From Natronomonas halophila (GTDB lineage Archaea > Halobacteriota > Halobacteria > Halobacteriales > Haloarculaceae), in NCBI RefSeq assembly GCF_013391085.1, contig NZ_CP058334.1, positions 1-64,000 on the forward strand: a stretch of DNA of 64,000 nt. Direction: 5' to 3'. Position 1 is the first letter of the stretch. Each line of letters opens with the position of its first letter. Shown here one piece after another: positions 41,736-51,321 of this stretch. Both the position numbers and the translations under genes were made by a program. The notes under the pieces are model-generated. The model saw only the letters and a program-made list of their open reading frames with translations. It was not told the DNA's origin and ran no database searches.

Positions 41736-42371
41736 GTGACTCAATGGGTCGAGAACCCGCAGGGTGGCCGCGAGCGCGGGCCGCGGGGGTTGCTTCGAGC
41801 GTGGGGTGAGGTGTTGGTCCGACCACGGCGGTTCTTCCGCAACGGCGTCGCGCCGGGCGACCAGGCGCCGGGGCTGGCCTTCGCCATCGCAGTCACGTTC
41901 GTCTACGTCGGCAGTCAGATGGCACTCACGCCCGCGGGCGTGTCGGGATACGAACGCATCGCGGCGGCGACCGGGAGCGTCTATCTGAGCGGCGCCATCG
42001 TCCTGAGTGCGGCCTGTTTTCTGGTCGCACCGCTGGCGTTGCACCTCGCGGCGGCGCTCGGCACGCTGTCGCTGCTGCCGGTCGTCGACGCCCGTGCGGG
42101 CGTCAGCGAGACGGTACAAATTATCGCCTACGCGACGGCACCCGCGGTGTTTGCCGCAGTGCCGATTCCCGCCGTCCAACTCGTCGCCGTGTTCTACGGC
42201 TTTGTTCTGCTAACCATCGGCTTTTCCGTCGTTCACGAGACGTCTCTGCCGCGTGCTATCGTGGCCGGTCTCGTCCCGGCGGTATTCGTCTTCGGCTTCG
42301 CCTTCGGCGGGATTTCGGCCTTCGAGGCCGTCACTGAAGTGACCGTCACGCCCGCGACAGCCACCGGATAG
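41736..42371 (+). CDS. Yip1-like polytopic membrane protein
   Basis: 211 aa starting at GTG. After a basic N-terminal segment (WGEVLVRPRRFFRNG) come five hydrophobic helices, a layout typical of YIP1/YckC-like archaeal membrane proteins. The RPRRFF motif before the first helix is characteristic of the family. Function is unknown. It is divergent from the lipoprotein gene, 81 nt apart. Confidence 0.7.
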   Translation: MTQWVENPQGGRERGPRGLLRAWGEVLVRPRRFFRNGVAPGDQAPGLAFAIAVTFVYVGSQMALTPAGVSGYERIAAATGSVYLSGAIVLSAACFLVAPLALHLAAALGTLSLLPVVDARAGVSETVQIIAYATAPAVFAAVPIPAVQLVAVFYGFVLLTIGFSVVHETSLPRAIVAGLVPAVFVFGFAFGGISAFEAVTEVTVTPATATG

Positions 42372-42413
42372 ATTCCGACAACCGTTTTAAGCCCGGACTG
42401 TAGGTTTTCAGTA

Positions 42414-44612
42414 ATGGGTAACTGTATCATCTGCGGCACCTCCACGGATGGCCCCGTCTGTGATGTCCATCAGGAGGACGTCGTTTTCGACTTCGAAGGA
42501 GACGAACCCTCACAACTGACCGCCGACCGCTACTACCGCGGGACCGTCGACGGCTACGCCGACTTCGGCGTCTTCGTCAACATCGGCAACGTCACTGGCC
42601 TGCTCCACCGGAGCAAGCTCGACCGCCGCCTGGAGAGCCTCGACTGGGAGCCGGGCGAGGAAGTCTTCGTGCAGGTCAACAACGTCCGCGACAACGGCGA
42701 CATCGACCTCGGCTGGTCGATTCGGCAGTCCGAGCGGGAGTTCCGCGGCGTTCTCGTCGACGCCCCGGACGGCGATTACCTCCTCGACGAAGCCGAGGAG
42801 GACGAAGAGGGAAAAGCGGCCGAGCCGGAGCCGACAGCTGACGAGCAGACCGGCGGCAACGTTCCCGAAGAAGCCGAGCCCGAGGACGTAAGCGACGAAC
42901 CCGAAGAAGCGGAACCCGAGGAAGAACCGGACGCCGCCGACGAGCAGTCCGGCGGTACGCCGAGCGACGAAGAACTCTCCGACGCCGTCGTGACGGACGA
43001 GCCGGAGACCGAAGAAGAACCGGAAGCCGTCGAAGAAGCGGCCGAAACAGAGGCTGAGGAAGCCGAAGAAACGGAAGAGTTCGAAGAAACGGAAGCCGAC
43101 GAGGAAGCAACTGAAGCCGAACCCGACATCGACCGCGTCGAAGTCGACTCCCTCCGCGACCACGTCGGCGACGTCGTCCGACTGGAGGGCGAAATCGTCT
43201 CCGCGCGCCAGACCTCCGGCCCGACGGTCTTCGAGGTCCGCGACGAGACCGGCGTCGTCGACTGTGCGGCCTTCGAGGAAGCCGGCGTCCGCGCCTACCC
43301 CGACATCGAGGCCGACGACATCGTCCGACTCGACGGCGAGGTTCGCCTCCGCCGCGACGAGATTCAGGTCGAAACCGAGTCCCTCGTCGAACTCACCGAC
43401 GACGCCCGCGATACCGTCGAAACGCGGATGGACGAAGCGCTGGACGACCGCGCCAGCCCCGAGACGACCGAACTCCTCGGTGACGACGACGCGCTCGAAG
43501 CCCTCGCGGACGACGTGAGCGCGGCCGCCACCGCGATTCGCCGTGCCGTCCTCGAGTCCCGCCCGGTCGTCATCCGCCACGATGCGACGACCGATGGCTA
43601 CGTCGCCGGCGCCGCCATCGAGCGGGCCGTCCTGCCGCTGGTCGAAGACCAGCACGCCTCCGCCGACGCGGTCTACCACTACTTCGACCGCCGACCCCTG
43701 GAGGACGGCGTCTACGACATGAACGACGCGACGAAGGACGCCACCCGCATGCTGAGCGACCGCGAGCAGCACGACGAGAAACTCCCGCTTTTCGTCTTCG
43801 CCGCCGCCGGCTCGACGGAAGCCTCCCTCGACGGCCTCGAACTGCTGGACATCTACGGCGCGCCGCGCGTCGTCCTCGACGGCCAGCCGGCTGACGACGC
43901 CGTCGTCGACGAAATCGACACACTCGTCACCGCGGACGGCCGCACCGCTGCGACCGTCGCCGCCAACGTCGCCGCCGCGACGAACGACGACGTTCGCGAG
44001 GACCTCCGGCACCTGCCGGCAGTCAGTTTCTGGGAGGACGCGCCCGAGACCTATGTCGACCTCGCCGCCGAGGCCGACGTGGATGTCGAGGACGCCCAGA
44101 AACTCCGCGAGGCAATCGCGCTGAAGGCGTTCTACCAGTCCTACGAGGACAAGCGCGAACTCATCGTCGACCTGCTGTTCGAGAAGCGGACGGGCCTCGC
44201 AGAGCAGGTTTCCGAGCAGTTCCGCACCAAACTCGACTCCGAACTCGATACCGCGACGCCGAACCTCGACGAACGCGACGTCGACGGCGTCTCGGTCGCC
44301 GTTCTGGATACGGAGGCCTACACCCACACCTACGACTTCCCGCCGACGCGCCTCCTGCTGGACGAACTCGACCGTCGCCACGAGGCCGACGTCGTCATCG
44401 GCGCCGGCAAGGACGAACTCCACGTCCGCACCGACACCGACCTCGACCTCGATGCGGTCGTCGCGTCGCTCCAACTCGAAGCGCCGGACGCCGGCGTGTC
44501 GGACCCCGGCGCCCGACGCCCCAAAATCGAGTTCCTCGCGGGCGAACGCGACGCCGTCCTCGATGCGGTCGTCGATTCGGTCGCCGAACAGGTCGTCACC
44601 GCCTCCGCGTAA
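42414..44612 (+). CDS. S1/OB-fold protein with degenerate DHH (RecJ-like) domain
   Basis: 732 aa. Order: a short zinc-finger-like N-terminus (CIICGTSTDGPVCDVH, 4-19); an S1 RNA/DNA-binding domain (~38-105, DRYYRGTVDGYADFGVFVNIG); a very acidic repeat-rich linker (~125-235); an OB-fold (~240-325, GDVVRLEGEIVSARQTSGP); and a C-terminal DHH-like part. Motif I reads IRHDATTDGYVAGAA, altered from HxDxDG, and where DHH is expected the protein reads RVVLDGQPADD, so the nuclease site looks lost. It probably binds nucleic acid as a RecJ-type accessory factor in replication or repair. TATA-like GTTTTAAG about 27 nt upstream fits a leaderless mRNA. Confidence 0.72.
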   Translation: MGNCIICGTSTDGPVCDVHQEDVVFDFEGDEPSQLTADRYYRGTVDGYADFGVFVNIGNVTGLLHRSKLDRRLESLDWEPGEEVFVQVNNVRDNGDIDLGWSIRQSEREFRGVLVDAPDGDYLLDEAEEDEEGKAAEPEPTADEQTGGNVPEEAEPEDVSDEPEEAEPEEEPDAADEQSGGTPSDEELSDAVVTDEPETEEEPEAVEEAAETEAEEAEETEEFEETEADEEATEAEPDIDRVEVDSLRDHVGDVVRLEGEIVSARQTSGPTVFEVRDETGVVDCAAFEEAGVRAYPDIEADDIVRLDGEVRLRRDEIQVETESLVELTDDARDTVETRMDEALDDRASPETTELLGDDDALEALADDVSAAATAIRRAVLESRPVVIRHDATTDGYVAGAAIERAVLPLVEDQHASADAVYHYFDRRPLEDGVYDMNDATKDATRMLSDREQHDEKLPLFVFAAAGSTEASLDGLELLDIYGAPRVVLDGQPADDAVVDEIDTLVTADGRTAATVAANVAAATNDDVREDLRHLPAVSFWEDAPETYVDLAAEADVDVEDAQKLREAIALKAFYQSYEDKRELIVDLLFEKRTGLAEQVSEQFRTKLDSELDTATPNLDERDVDGVSVAVLDTEAYTHTYDFPPTRLLLDELDRRHEADVVIGAGKDELHVRTDTDLDLDAVVASLQLEAPDAGVSDPGARRPKIEFLAGERDAVLDAVVDSVAEQVVTASA

Positions 44613-44669
44613 CCGTCCCGCCTGCTTTTCCGCGGTAGCTTGAAGCCACCAGCGTCAATACTCCATAGC

Positions 44670-45563
44670 GTGGTCTCTCGTCGCGCCTTCCTCACCGGGG
44701 TCGCTGCGGCCGCTGCCGGCTGTAACAGTCGGAACCGGGAGGTGACCGAGACGGTGACGCCGGTGCCGATTCCCGAATCGGAGGAATCGTCCGCGGGGAT
44801 GGCCGTCGCTGACTCGCGGTTCGACGAGTCGACGCCCGTGCCGGACGGCGTACGCATGTTCCACCGCATCGATACGGAGTCGCCACAGCAGGTCCTCCTG
44901 CGACCCACTAGAGAGGTGTTCACGCCGGCGGCACCGACGGGCCAGATGCTCGTCCGCAATCATGGCTCGGAGCCGCTGTTCGTCAGTATCGACTGGCGCA
45001 TGTTCAAATACACCGGCCATCGGTGGCTAGAGATACGCTCGCCGCAAATCGGTCGTTCAGGCATCAATCCGGTCGACCCCGGCGACGCGTGGGCGCGCGC
45101 CCACCGTATCGAGAGCGTGTTCAGCCTCGCGACGCTCGGGCCGGGGCTGTACGCCCGCGTGGAGACGGCGCGGTTCCAGCAAACCTCGGAGGACCAGCCG
45201 CCGGTCGGCGCGCTCTTCGAGGTAGCCGATACCACCTTCGAGTTCGACCCGGCGCGGCCGGCGACGATCGAGGACGGCGTCGCTCGGGTGGCTTTCAGCG
45301 ACGCCGACTCCGAACTCGTCTTCGAGCGCACCGAGGCGTCGGACCCGGTCGAACTCGTCCCCGAGGCGGTCGGCGCGATACCGATTTTCCGGGACTCGAT
45401 CCCGTATCTGGACGATGCACCGGAGGTCCGTCTGCGGACGGCATCGGCAGCGGTGGCCGCCGAGGACATCGGCATCACGACGGTCCGGGACGTCGACGTC
45501 GAGTTGGGTGACCCGCTCCGCGTCGCCGGTCGCACCTTCCGCGTCCGGGTCGCGGAGTCGTAA
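44670..45563 (+). CDS. Tat-type lipoprotein of unknown function
   Basis: 297 aa, starting at GTG with MVSRRAFLTGVAAAAAGC: twin arginine, short hydrophobic core and lipobox Cys18, so it is a Tat-exported lipoprotein. The rest is acidic and beta-rich with no recognised domain. A TTG ten codons earlier is in frame but places the signal peptide further from the N-terminus. It lies between the RecJ-like gene and elp3 on the same strand; I see no functional link. Confidence 0.7.
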   Translation: MVSRRAFLTGVAAAAAGCNSRNREVTETVTPVPIPESEESSAGMAVADSRFDESTPVPDGVRMFHRIDTESPQQVLLRPTREVFTPAAPTGQMLVRNHGSEPLFVSIDWRMFKYTGHRWLEIRSPQIGRSGINPVDPGDAWARAHRIESVFSLATLGPGLYARVETARFQQTSEDQPPVGALFEVADTTFEFDPARPATIEDGVARVAFSDADSELVFERTEASDPVELVPEAVGAIPIFRDSIPYLDDAPEVRLRTASAAVAAEDIGITTVRDVDVELGDPLRVAGRTFRVRVAES

Positions 45564-45605
45564 CCGCTAGCCACTTACCGTTTCGTCTCCTTGTCCCGAT
45601 AGCGA

Positions 45606-47264
45606 ATGAGTACCGACACTGACCCGGCCGAAACCGAGGCCTTCCAGCAGGTCTGTGAGTCGCTGGTCGAGGACATCATCGCGGGCGACATCGAGCGCGA
45701 CGACCTCGAATCCGCGAAGATGGAGGCCTGCCGGGAATTCTCCTCGCCGAAGGTGCCGAAAAACACCGAACTGCTGGATTTCGCACCCGACGACAAGCGC
45801 GAGGAACTGCAGTCGGTCCTCCAGCGGAAACCCGTTCGGACGGCCTCGGGCGTCTCGCCCGTCGCCATCATGACCTCGCCGCACATGTGCCCGCACGGGA
45901 AGTGCCTCTACTGTCCCGGCGGCCCCGCCTCGGAGTTCGACTCCTCGCAGAGCTATACGGGCGAGGAACCCGCGGCGGCCCGCGGCGTCCAGAACGACTA
46001 CGACCCCTACGGGCAGGTCACCCTTCGGCTCCACCAACTGCGGGAAATCGGCCACCCCGTCGACAAGGTCGAACTCATCCTGATGGGCGGGACGATGACC
46101 GCGCGTTCCCACGACTACCAGGAATGGTTCGTCAAGCGCGCCCTCGAAGCGATGAACGACTACGACCTCGATTCGGAGCCGAACCCGAGCGAGTCGGAAT
46201 CGTTCAAGCCCGACCCCGAGGAAACCGAGTTCCAGTATCTCGAAGACGTCATCGCCGAAAACGAGACCAACGAAATCCGGAACATCGGCACCACCTTCGA
46301 GACCAAGCCCGACTGGTGTGACCCCGAGCAAATCGACCGGATGCTCGACCTCGGTGGGACGAAAGTCGAGGTCGGCGTCCAGACGACCTACGAGCGGGTC
46401 AACCGCGAGATGCACCGGGGCCACGGCGTCCAGGCCAGCCTCGACGCCAACCGCCGACTCCGGGATTCCGCGTTCAAGGTCGGCTTCCACATGATGCCCG
46501 GCCAACCGGGGATGACCAAGGAGATGTGCCTGCAGGACTTCCGGGAAATCTTCGAGAACTCCGATTGGCGGCCCGACTACCTCAAAATCTATCCCACGCT
46601 CGTCGTCCGCGATACAATCACCTACGACATGTGGCGTCGCGACGAGTACCAGCCGCTCCAGAACGAGGAGGCCGCCGATCTCATCGCCGAAATCAAGTCG
46701 ATGATTCCGCGGTACACGCGCCTCCAGCGCGTCCAGCGTGACATTCCGGCGGACTTCATCGACGCCGGCGTCTGGAAGTCCAACCTCCGGCAGTTGGCCC
46801 GCAAGCGGATGGACGAACACGGCTGGACGTGCGACTGCATCCGCTGTCGCGAGGTCGGCATGAACGACGAGGACCCCGAGAACGTCGAAATGGACGTCAT
46901 GACCTACGAGGCTGCCGGCGGGACGGAACACTTCATCTCCTTCGAGGACTTCGAGAAGGACCTGCTGGTCGGCTTCTGTCGGCTCCGGTTCCCGAACGAC
47001 CCCGTCCGGCGCGAACTCGACAACGCCGCGCTCATCCGGGAACTCCACGTCTACGGCAACGAGGTGGGCGTGGGGCAACAGGGTGGCGACGACCACCAGC
47101 ACAAGGGCTACGGCCGAAAGCTGCTGGAGAAGGCCGAACACATGGCCACCGACGCCGGCTTCGAGAAACTGTCGGTCATCTCTGGCATCGGCGTCCGGGA
47201 GTACTACCGCGAGAAACTGGGCTACTATCAGGACGGCCCGTACGTCTCGACGCGGCTGGACTGA
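45606..47264 (+). CDS. elp3: tRNA uridine-34 modification enzyme Elp3
   Basis: 552 aa. It catalyses formation of carboxymethyl-type side chains on wobble uridine of tRNA, using SAM and acetyl-CoA. The radical SAM domain has C95, C100 and C103 in MCPHGKCLYC (C-x4-C-x2-C), and downstream segments such as VEVGVQTTYERVNREMHRGH are characteristic. The C-terminal GNAT acetyltransferase domain includes HKGYGRKLLEKAEHMA. The archaeal enzyme acts without the eukaryotic Elongator partners. Length and motifs are those of the family, so the call is firm. Confidence 0.95.
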   Translation: MSTDTDPAETEAFQQVCESLVEDIIAGDIERDDLESAKMEACREFSSPKVPKNTELLDFAPDDKREELQSVLQRKPVRTASGVSPVAIMTSPHMCPHGKCLYCPGGPASEFDSSQSYTGEEPAAARGVQNDYDPYGQVTLRLHQLREIGHPVDKVELILMGGTMTARSHDYQEWFVKRALEAMNDYDLDSEPNPSESESFKPDPEETEFQYLEDVIAENETNEIRNIGTTFETKPDWCDPEQIDRMLDLGGTKVEVGVQTTYERVNREMHRGHGVQASLDANRRLRDSAFKVGFHMMPGQPGMTKEMCLQDFREIFENSDWRPDYLKIYPTLVVRDTITYDMWRRDEYQPLQNEEAADLIAEIKSMIPRYTRLQRVQRDIPADFIDAGVWKSNLRQLARKRMDEHGWTCDCIRCREVGMNDEDPENVEMDVMTYEAAGGTEHFISFEDFEKDLLVGFCRLRFPNDPVRRELDNAALIRELHVYGNEVGVGQQGGDDHQHKGYGRKLLEKAEHMATDAGFEKLSVISGIGVREYYREKLGYYQDGPYVSTRLD

Positions 47265-47323
47265 CCGTCCGGGCGTATCGCTCGATATCTCTCGCGACGA
47301 ACCGCTCCATAGATTTTTCAAGA

Positions 47324-47470
47324 CTACCTCGGTAGTGCAATCGTACGATGCCGGAGCATGGCGAGAACGCCGAGGATGACGAAGATAACGGCGAGCGAAG
47401 CAAACTCGACTACGTGCTGGAGGTCGTCTTCGAACTCGGCGGAATGCTGAGTTAAACGCGGTCGTTCCAT
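47324..47470 (-). CDS. possible 48-aa single-helix membrane protein (strand uncertain)
   Basis: Read on the minus strand: MERPRLTQHSAEFEDDLQHV, then the hydrophobic helix ASLAVIFVILGVLAML, then a basic end. Read on the plus strand, the same DNA encodes a 35-aa acidic ORF (47348-47455, MPEHGENAEDDEDNGERSK...). In GC-rich DNA an acidic frame and a hydrophobic antisense frame mirror each other, so only one is likely to be real, and I cannot decide which. Confidence 0.35.
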   Translation of the reverse strand: MERPRLTQHSAEFEDDLQHVVEFASLAVIFVILGVLAMLRHRTIALPR

Positions 47471-47540
47471 ACCGCCTTTGTCCTGACCGAACCAGGCCCA
47501 CGCGGGGCGTTGAAATGGATGCGGTCCGAACGTACCCGTA

Positions 47541-48218
47541 ATGGCACGCGCGGTGGCGGATGGGGTATATCTGCTCGATATCAGCTGGCCTGAGCCTATC
47601 GGTTCCAACGCCTATCTCGTCGACGACGGCGAAGTGACGCTGGTAGATGCCGGCCTACCGATTCCCCGTCGCTCCCTCTCTCGCGAACTCTCTGATGTCG
47701 GCTACGCTCCCGACGCCTTGGACCGCGTACTACTCACTCACTACGACATCGACCACGTCGGCGGGTTGGGACGAATTCGTTCGAACGCTCCCGTCTACCT
47801 CGGCAGCGAGGACGCCGGCCTCGTGCGCCGCGAGTGGTCACCACCATGGCGCCACCACAAGGGCGCGTTCCACCGCCTTACTCGTCGAATCTTCTCGCTT
47901 TCGAGCGTCGACCTCCATCCGGTCGACGACGGCGATACAGTCGGTGGTTTCCGGGCGATTCACACCCCCGGCCACAATCCCGGACACACCGTCTATCTCC
48001 ACGAGGCAAGCGGGGCGGCATTCCTTGGCGACCTCGTCTGGGAATCCGACGGCGGCTTCGTCGCTCCGCCGTGGCTCGATTCCTACGATACCGACACCAT
48101 CGCCGACAGCATCGCCCGCGTTGCCGAGGAATCCTTCGACCACGCCTGCGTCGGCCACGGACGGCCCGTCTCGCCCGACGCAGACGCAGTCCTCCGCGAA
48201 CTTGCCGCCGACCTCTGA
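47541..48218 (+). CDS. MBL-fold metallo-hydrolase (glyoxalase II-like)
   Basis: 225 aa. Metal motif LTHYDIDHVGG (the second histidine of HxHxDH is Asp, a known variant), then HTPGHNPGHTVY and GHGRPV, so a dinuclear metal site is probable. The short length without extra domains resembles glyoxalase-II-like or lactonase-type hydrolases. The substrate is unknown. It is followed after 39 nt by a FAD-dependent oxidoreductase gene on the same strand, possibly cotranscribed. Confidence 0.85.
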   Translation: MARAVADGVYLLDISWPEPIGSNAYLVDDGEVTLVDAGLPIPRRSLSRELSDVGYAPDALDRVLLTHYDIDHVGGLGRIRSNAPVYLGSEDAGLVRREWSPPWRHHKGAFHRLTRRIFSLSSVDLHPVDDGDTVGGFRAIHTPGHNPGHTVYLHEASGAAFLGDLVWESDGGFVAPPWLDSYDTDTIADSIARVAEESFDHACVGHGRPVSPDADAVLRELAADL

Positions 48219-48257
48219 CTCGGTTGTATTTTTGGCAGTGGCTTCCCAATCGCCGCC

Positions 48258-49283
48258 ATGGATATCGCTGTCGTTGGGGCCGGTCCGGCGGGCGCGGGCG
48301 TCTGTTATGCCCTGCGGGACACCGACGCGACCGTGACGGTCTTCGAGAAATCCCGCGGCGTCTGTGGGCGAGCGGCGACGCGCCGCAACGACGACCGTCG
48401 GTACGACCACGGCGCCAACTACGTCAAGTCGGGTCGCGACCGCGTCGACGAAATCATCACCGAAGGCCTCCCAACGGACGGTCTGGTCGATATCGAGGAA
48501 CCGGTCTGGACGTTCGACGAATCCGGAACGATAACCGAAGGCGACGACCGCGACGACCACAAGTGGACCTACGAGGAGGGCATCACGCAAATCGCAAAGC
48601 GCCTCTTCGCGGAGACTGAAGCGACGGTCCGCCTCGAAACCCGTGTCGGCCGACTCTCCCACAACGGCGGCAAGTGGTGGGTTCTCGACGAGGACGGCGG
48701 GGACTTGGGCACCTACGACGCCGTCGTGTTGACGCCGCCGGCACCGCAGACCGCCGATATCCTCGCGGCGACCGAATGGGCCGACTCGCTACTCGTCGAA
48801 CTAGAGGCCGCCCTCGAATCGGTGTCCTATCGTTCCATCTACTCGGTTATCCTCGGCTATCCGTTCGAAATCGAGACCTCGTGGTACGGGCTTGTCAACA
48901 CCGACCGCGGGCACGCTATCGGCTGGCTCTCCCGGGAGGAACTGAAAGACGGCCATGTGCCGGACGGCGAATCACTGCTCGTCGTCCAGATGTCGCCCGA
49001 CTGGACGGTCGACCGGTTCGGCGACCCGAAATCCGCCGCCATCGACGACGCGGCGTCTCTGGTCGCGGACCTCCTCGATGACGAGCGTCTCGCCGACCCA
49101 GACTGGACCGATACCCAGCGGTGGCGCTACGCGCTGCCGAACGAGAGCGTCGACGCCGACCTGCTACGGAAGAGCGAGGACGACGGCCTCTATTTCGCCG
49201 GCGACTGGGTCGTCGGCGACGGCCGCGTGCATCTCGCGCTCGAAAACGGGTTGGATGTCGGCGAGCGGATACCGACGGAGTAG
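48258..49283 (+). CDS. FAD-dependent oxidoreductase (renalase-like)
   Basis: 341 aa. The FAD-binding Rossmann motif VVGAGPAGAG is at 5-14, then EKSRGVCGRAATRR binds the cofactor ribose and phosphate, and a C-terminal FAD segment GDWVVGDGRVHLALENGLDVG closes the domain. It belongs to the renalase/amine-oxidase-like group, predicted to oxidise reduced nicotinamide derivatives or amines. The first gene upstream on the strand encodes an MBL hydrolase. The substrate is not determined by sequence. Confidence 0.85.
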   Translation: MDIAVVGAGPAGAGVCYALRDTDATVTVFEKSRGVCGRAATRRNDDRRYDHGANYVKSGRDRVDEIITEGLPTDGLVDIEEPVWTFDESGTITEGDDRDDHKWTYEEGITQIAKRLFAETEATVRLETRVGRLSHNGGKWWVLDEDGGDLGTYDAVVLTPPAPQTADILAATEWADSLLVELEAALESVSYRSIYSVILGYPFEIETSWYGLVNTDRGHAIGWLSREELKDGHVPDGESLLVVQMSPDWTVDRFGDPKSAAIDDAASLVADLLDDERLADPDWTDTQRWRYALPNESVDADLLRKSEDDGLYFAGDWVVGDGRVHLALENGLDVGERIPTE

Positions 49284-49338
49284 CGGCGGTATTCTGGGCC
49301 GACGGTGCCGGCCAACGGGGCATGCGAAAAGTGAGAGC

Positions 49339-51192
49339 CTACGTCCGCTTGCCGATTTCCTCACGCAGGAGTTCCGAGACGACTTCGCCGTCGGCCTTTC
49401 CGCGGAGTTCGCCCATACACTCGCCCATCAGGCCCGAGAAGGCGCCCATGCCCTCTGCTTCGATCTGCTCTTCGTTCCGGGAGACGACCTCGACGACGAC
49501 TTCGCGGACGTCCTCGCGGGAGACGCCGCCGAGGCCGGCCTCCTCGATAGCTTCCTCGGCGGTCAATTCCGGCTCTTCGGCCAGCACGGTCAGGACGGGA
49601 TTGATGCCCTCGTTGGGAAGGTCGCCGTCCTCGACGAGTTCCAGCACCGAAAGCAGATGGTCTTCGGTCAGGTTCCCGACGGGCACGTCGTCACGCCGGA
49701 GTTCGGTCAGCGTCGATTCGAGCATCCCCGCCGCCGTCGTCGGGTCGATGCCCCGGTCGACGGCCTCCTCGAAGGTGGTCATAAACCTGCCGTAGGCGAC
49801 CTGTTCGGCGAGGCTTTCGCCGAGGCCGAGGTCGTCCTGATACCGCTGGACCTTCTCGGTCAGCAGTTCCGGCGGTTCCACGTCCGTCAGGTCGGGTTCG
49901 ACCGGCGGGACGTCGGTCTCGGGGTACATCCGTGCGGCGCCCGGTAGCGGGCGGAGATACTGTGAAGTGCCGTCCTCGTTGGCACCGCGGGTCTCCTCGG
50001 GGACCTCCTCGATGGCGACTTCGGCGCGGTCGGCGACGGCCTCGATGGCCTGTTCGGCGACCTCGGCGTCGGCCGCAACGAGCGCGACGGCGTCTTCGTC
50101 GTCGGCGTCGACTGCCTCACGGAGGGCCTCGACCTCGTCTTCGGTGACGCCGTAGGCCGGCAGTTCGTCCGTATGGAAGATGCCGCCGGCGCCGTGGCGC
50201 TTGGCGTGGTCGGAGAACTCGGTTCCGAGGCGTCGGTCGGGCTGGATTTCGCGGCCGACGAGGCCATCGAAGCCTTCGAGGCGGACGGCGGTGACCTTCT
50301 CGGCGCCCGAAATGACGCCGCTATCGGTGTCAGCGAAGACGTCGCTGACGTCCTGTGGCTCCGCGACGGCGGCGTCCTTCTCCTGCAGTTCCTCGGCAAT
50401 ATCTAGCAACTCGACCTGTCGGCCGACCTCGTTTTCGACGAGGTCGTCGATGTCGTCGAGGCTCTGGACGCCCTTCATCTCGACGCGGGCGCCCTCCGCG
50501 ATGGAGACGTTGACGTCCTGACGGATGGTGCCGAGGCCACGCTTGACCTTGCCGGTCGACCGCAGGAGCATCCCGATGCGCTCGGCGGCCTCCCGTGCCT
50601 GCTCGGGCGAGCGGATGTCGGGTTTGGTACCGATTTCGACAAGCGGGATGCCGAGGCGGTCCAGCCCGTAGGTGACGCCCTGTTCGTGTTCCTCGATTCG
50701 GGCGGCGGATTCCTCTTCGAGGAGCATATCGGCGATACCGACCGGACCGTCGTCGGTTTCGATTTCGCCGTCGGTGGCGATGAGCGACGAGCGCTGGAAC
50801 CCCGAGGTGTTCGAGCCGTCGACGACGATTTTCCGCATGACGTGGGCCTGGTCGACGACCTCGCAGTCCAGCAGGGCGGCGATTTCCATCGCCGTATCCA
50901 GCGCCTCGCTGTCGAGGCGGTGGGGCGGTTCGTCGTCCTCCTCGACGAGGCAGGTGGTATCGAAGGCGAGGTATTCGAACTCGCGGTCGACGCGACTCTC
51001 CTCGAGCGCGGCCTCGTCGAGTTCGCCGAGTTCCGATTTCGTCGGGTGAAGATAGCGGGTAAAGGAGCGTACCGATTCCTCGGGTTCCCGGCGCTCTGTC
51101 GGGCAGTTACAGAAGAGCTTCGTCGCCGTATCGAGTTGCTGGTGGATTTCCAGACCGGCGACGAGCCCAAGCTCGTCGTAATCGTAGCTCAT
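49339..51192 (-). CDS. gatE: Glu-tRNA(Gln) amidotransferase subunit E
   Basis: 617 aa, the tRNA-binding kinase subunit of the archaeal GatDE amidotransferase that converts Glu-tRNA(Gln) to Gln-tRNA(Gln). The N-terminal GatB/E catalytic domain starts LVAGLEIHQQLDTATKLFCNC and contains GIPLVEIGTKPDI. The GAD insertion (about residues 280-400), which is specific to GatE and absent from GatB, is present. The C-terminal helical YqeY-like tail (ELLREEIGKR) binds tRNA. GatD is not in the window. The call is firm. Confidence 0.95.
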   Translation of the reverse strand: MSYDYDELGLVAGLEIHQQLDTATKLFCNCPTERREPEESVRSFTRYLHPTKSELGELDEAALEESRVDREFEYLAFDTTCLVEEDDEPPHRLDSEALDTAMEIAALLDCEVVDQAHVMRKIVVDGSNTSGFQRSSLIATDGEIETDDGPVGIADMLLEEESAARIEEHEQGVTYGLDRLGIPLVEIGTKPDIRSPEQAREAAERIGMLLRSTGKVKRGLGTIRQDVNVSIAEGARVEMKGVQSLDDIDDLVENEVGRQVELLDIAEELQEKDAAVAEPQDVSDVFADTDSGVISGAEKVTAVRLEGFDGLVGREIQPDRRLGTEFSDHAKRHGAGGIFHTDELPAYGVTEDEVEALREAVDADDEDAVALVAADAEVAEQAIEAVADRAEVAIEEVPEETRGANEDGTSQYLRPLPGAARMYPETDVPPVEPDLTDVEPPELLTEKVQRYQDDLGLGESLAEQVAYGRFMTTFEEAVDRGIDPTTAAGMLESTLTELRRDDVPVGNLTEDHLLSVLELVEDGDLPNEGINPVLTVLAEEPELTAEEAIEEAGLGGVSREDVREVVVEVVSRNEEQIEAEGMGAFSGLMGECMGELRGKADGEVVSELLREEIGKRT

Positions 51193-51249
51193 TACGAGTC
51201 GGTCCGGCGGGCAACGCCAAAAAAGACACCATATGCCGGACGGGCAGCC

Positions 51250-51321
51250 TCACTCGAACTCGCCGTTCTCGATAGCCGCGCGGAGCACCCTACTGAGGGC
51301 GAGATAGTGGTCGGTATCCAG
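51250..51321 (-). pseudogene. in-frame coding-like remnant after the TFS stop codon
   Basis: Directly after the TFS stop (TAA) the same frame continues for 23 sense codons (LDTDHYLALSRVLRAAIENG and three more) to a TGA. The peptide is amphipathic and acidic like a genuine haloarchaeal C-terminus but has no own start codon. It may be the remnant of a neighbouring gene or a readthrough tail. It could also be chance. Confidence 0.25.

Noticed and set aside
42510-44474. 654-codon minus-strand open frame opposite the RecJ-like gene
   Set aside because: Translation is dominated by Gly/Val/Phe/Arg, typical of the antisense of Asp/Glu-rich coding; no motif, and the plus frame has recognisable S1 and OB domains.
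45567-47501. 644-codon minus-strand open frame opposite elp3
   Set aside because: Shadow of a secure radical SAM/GNAT gene; no domain in the antisense product.
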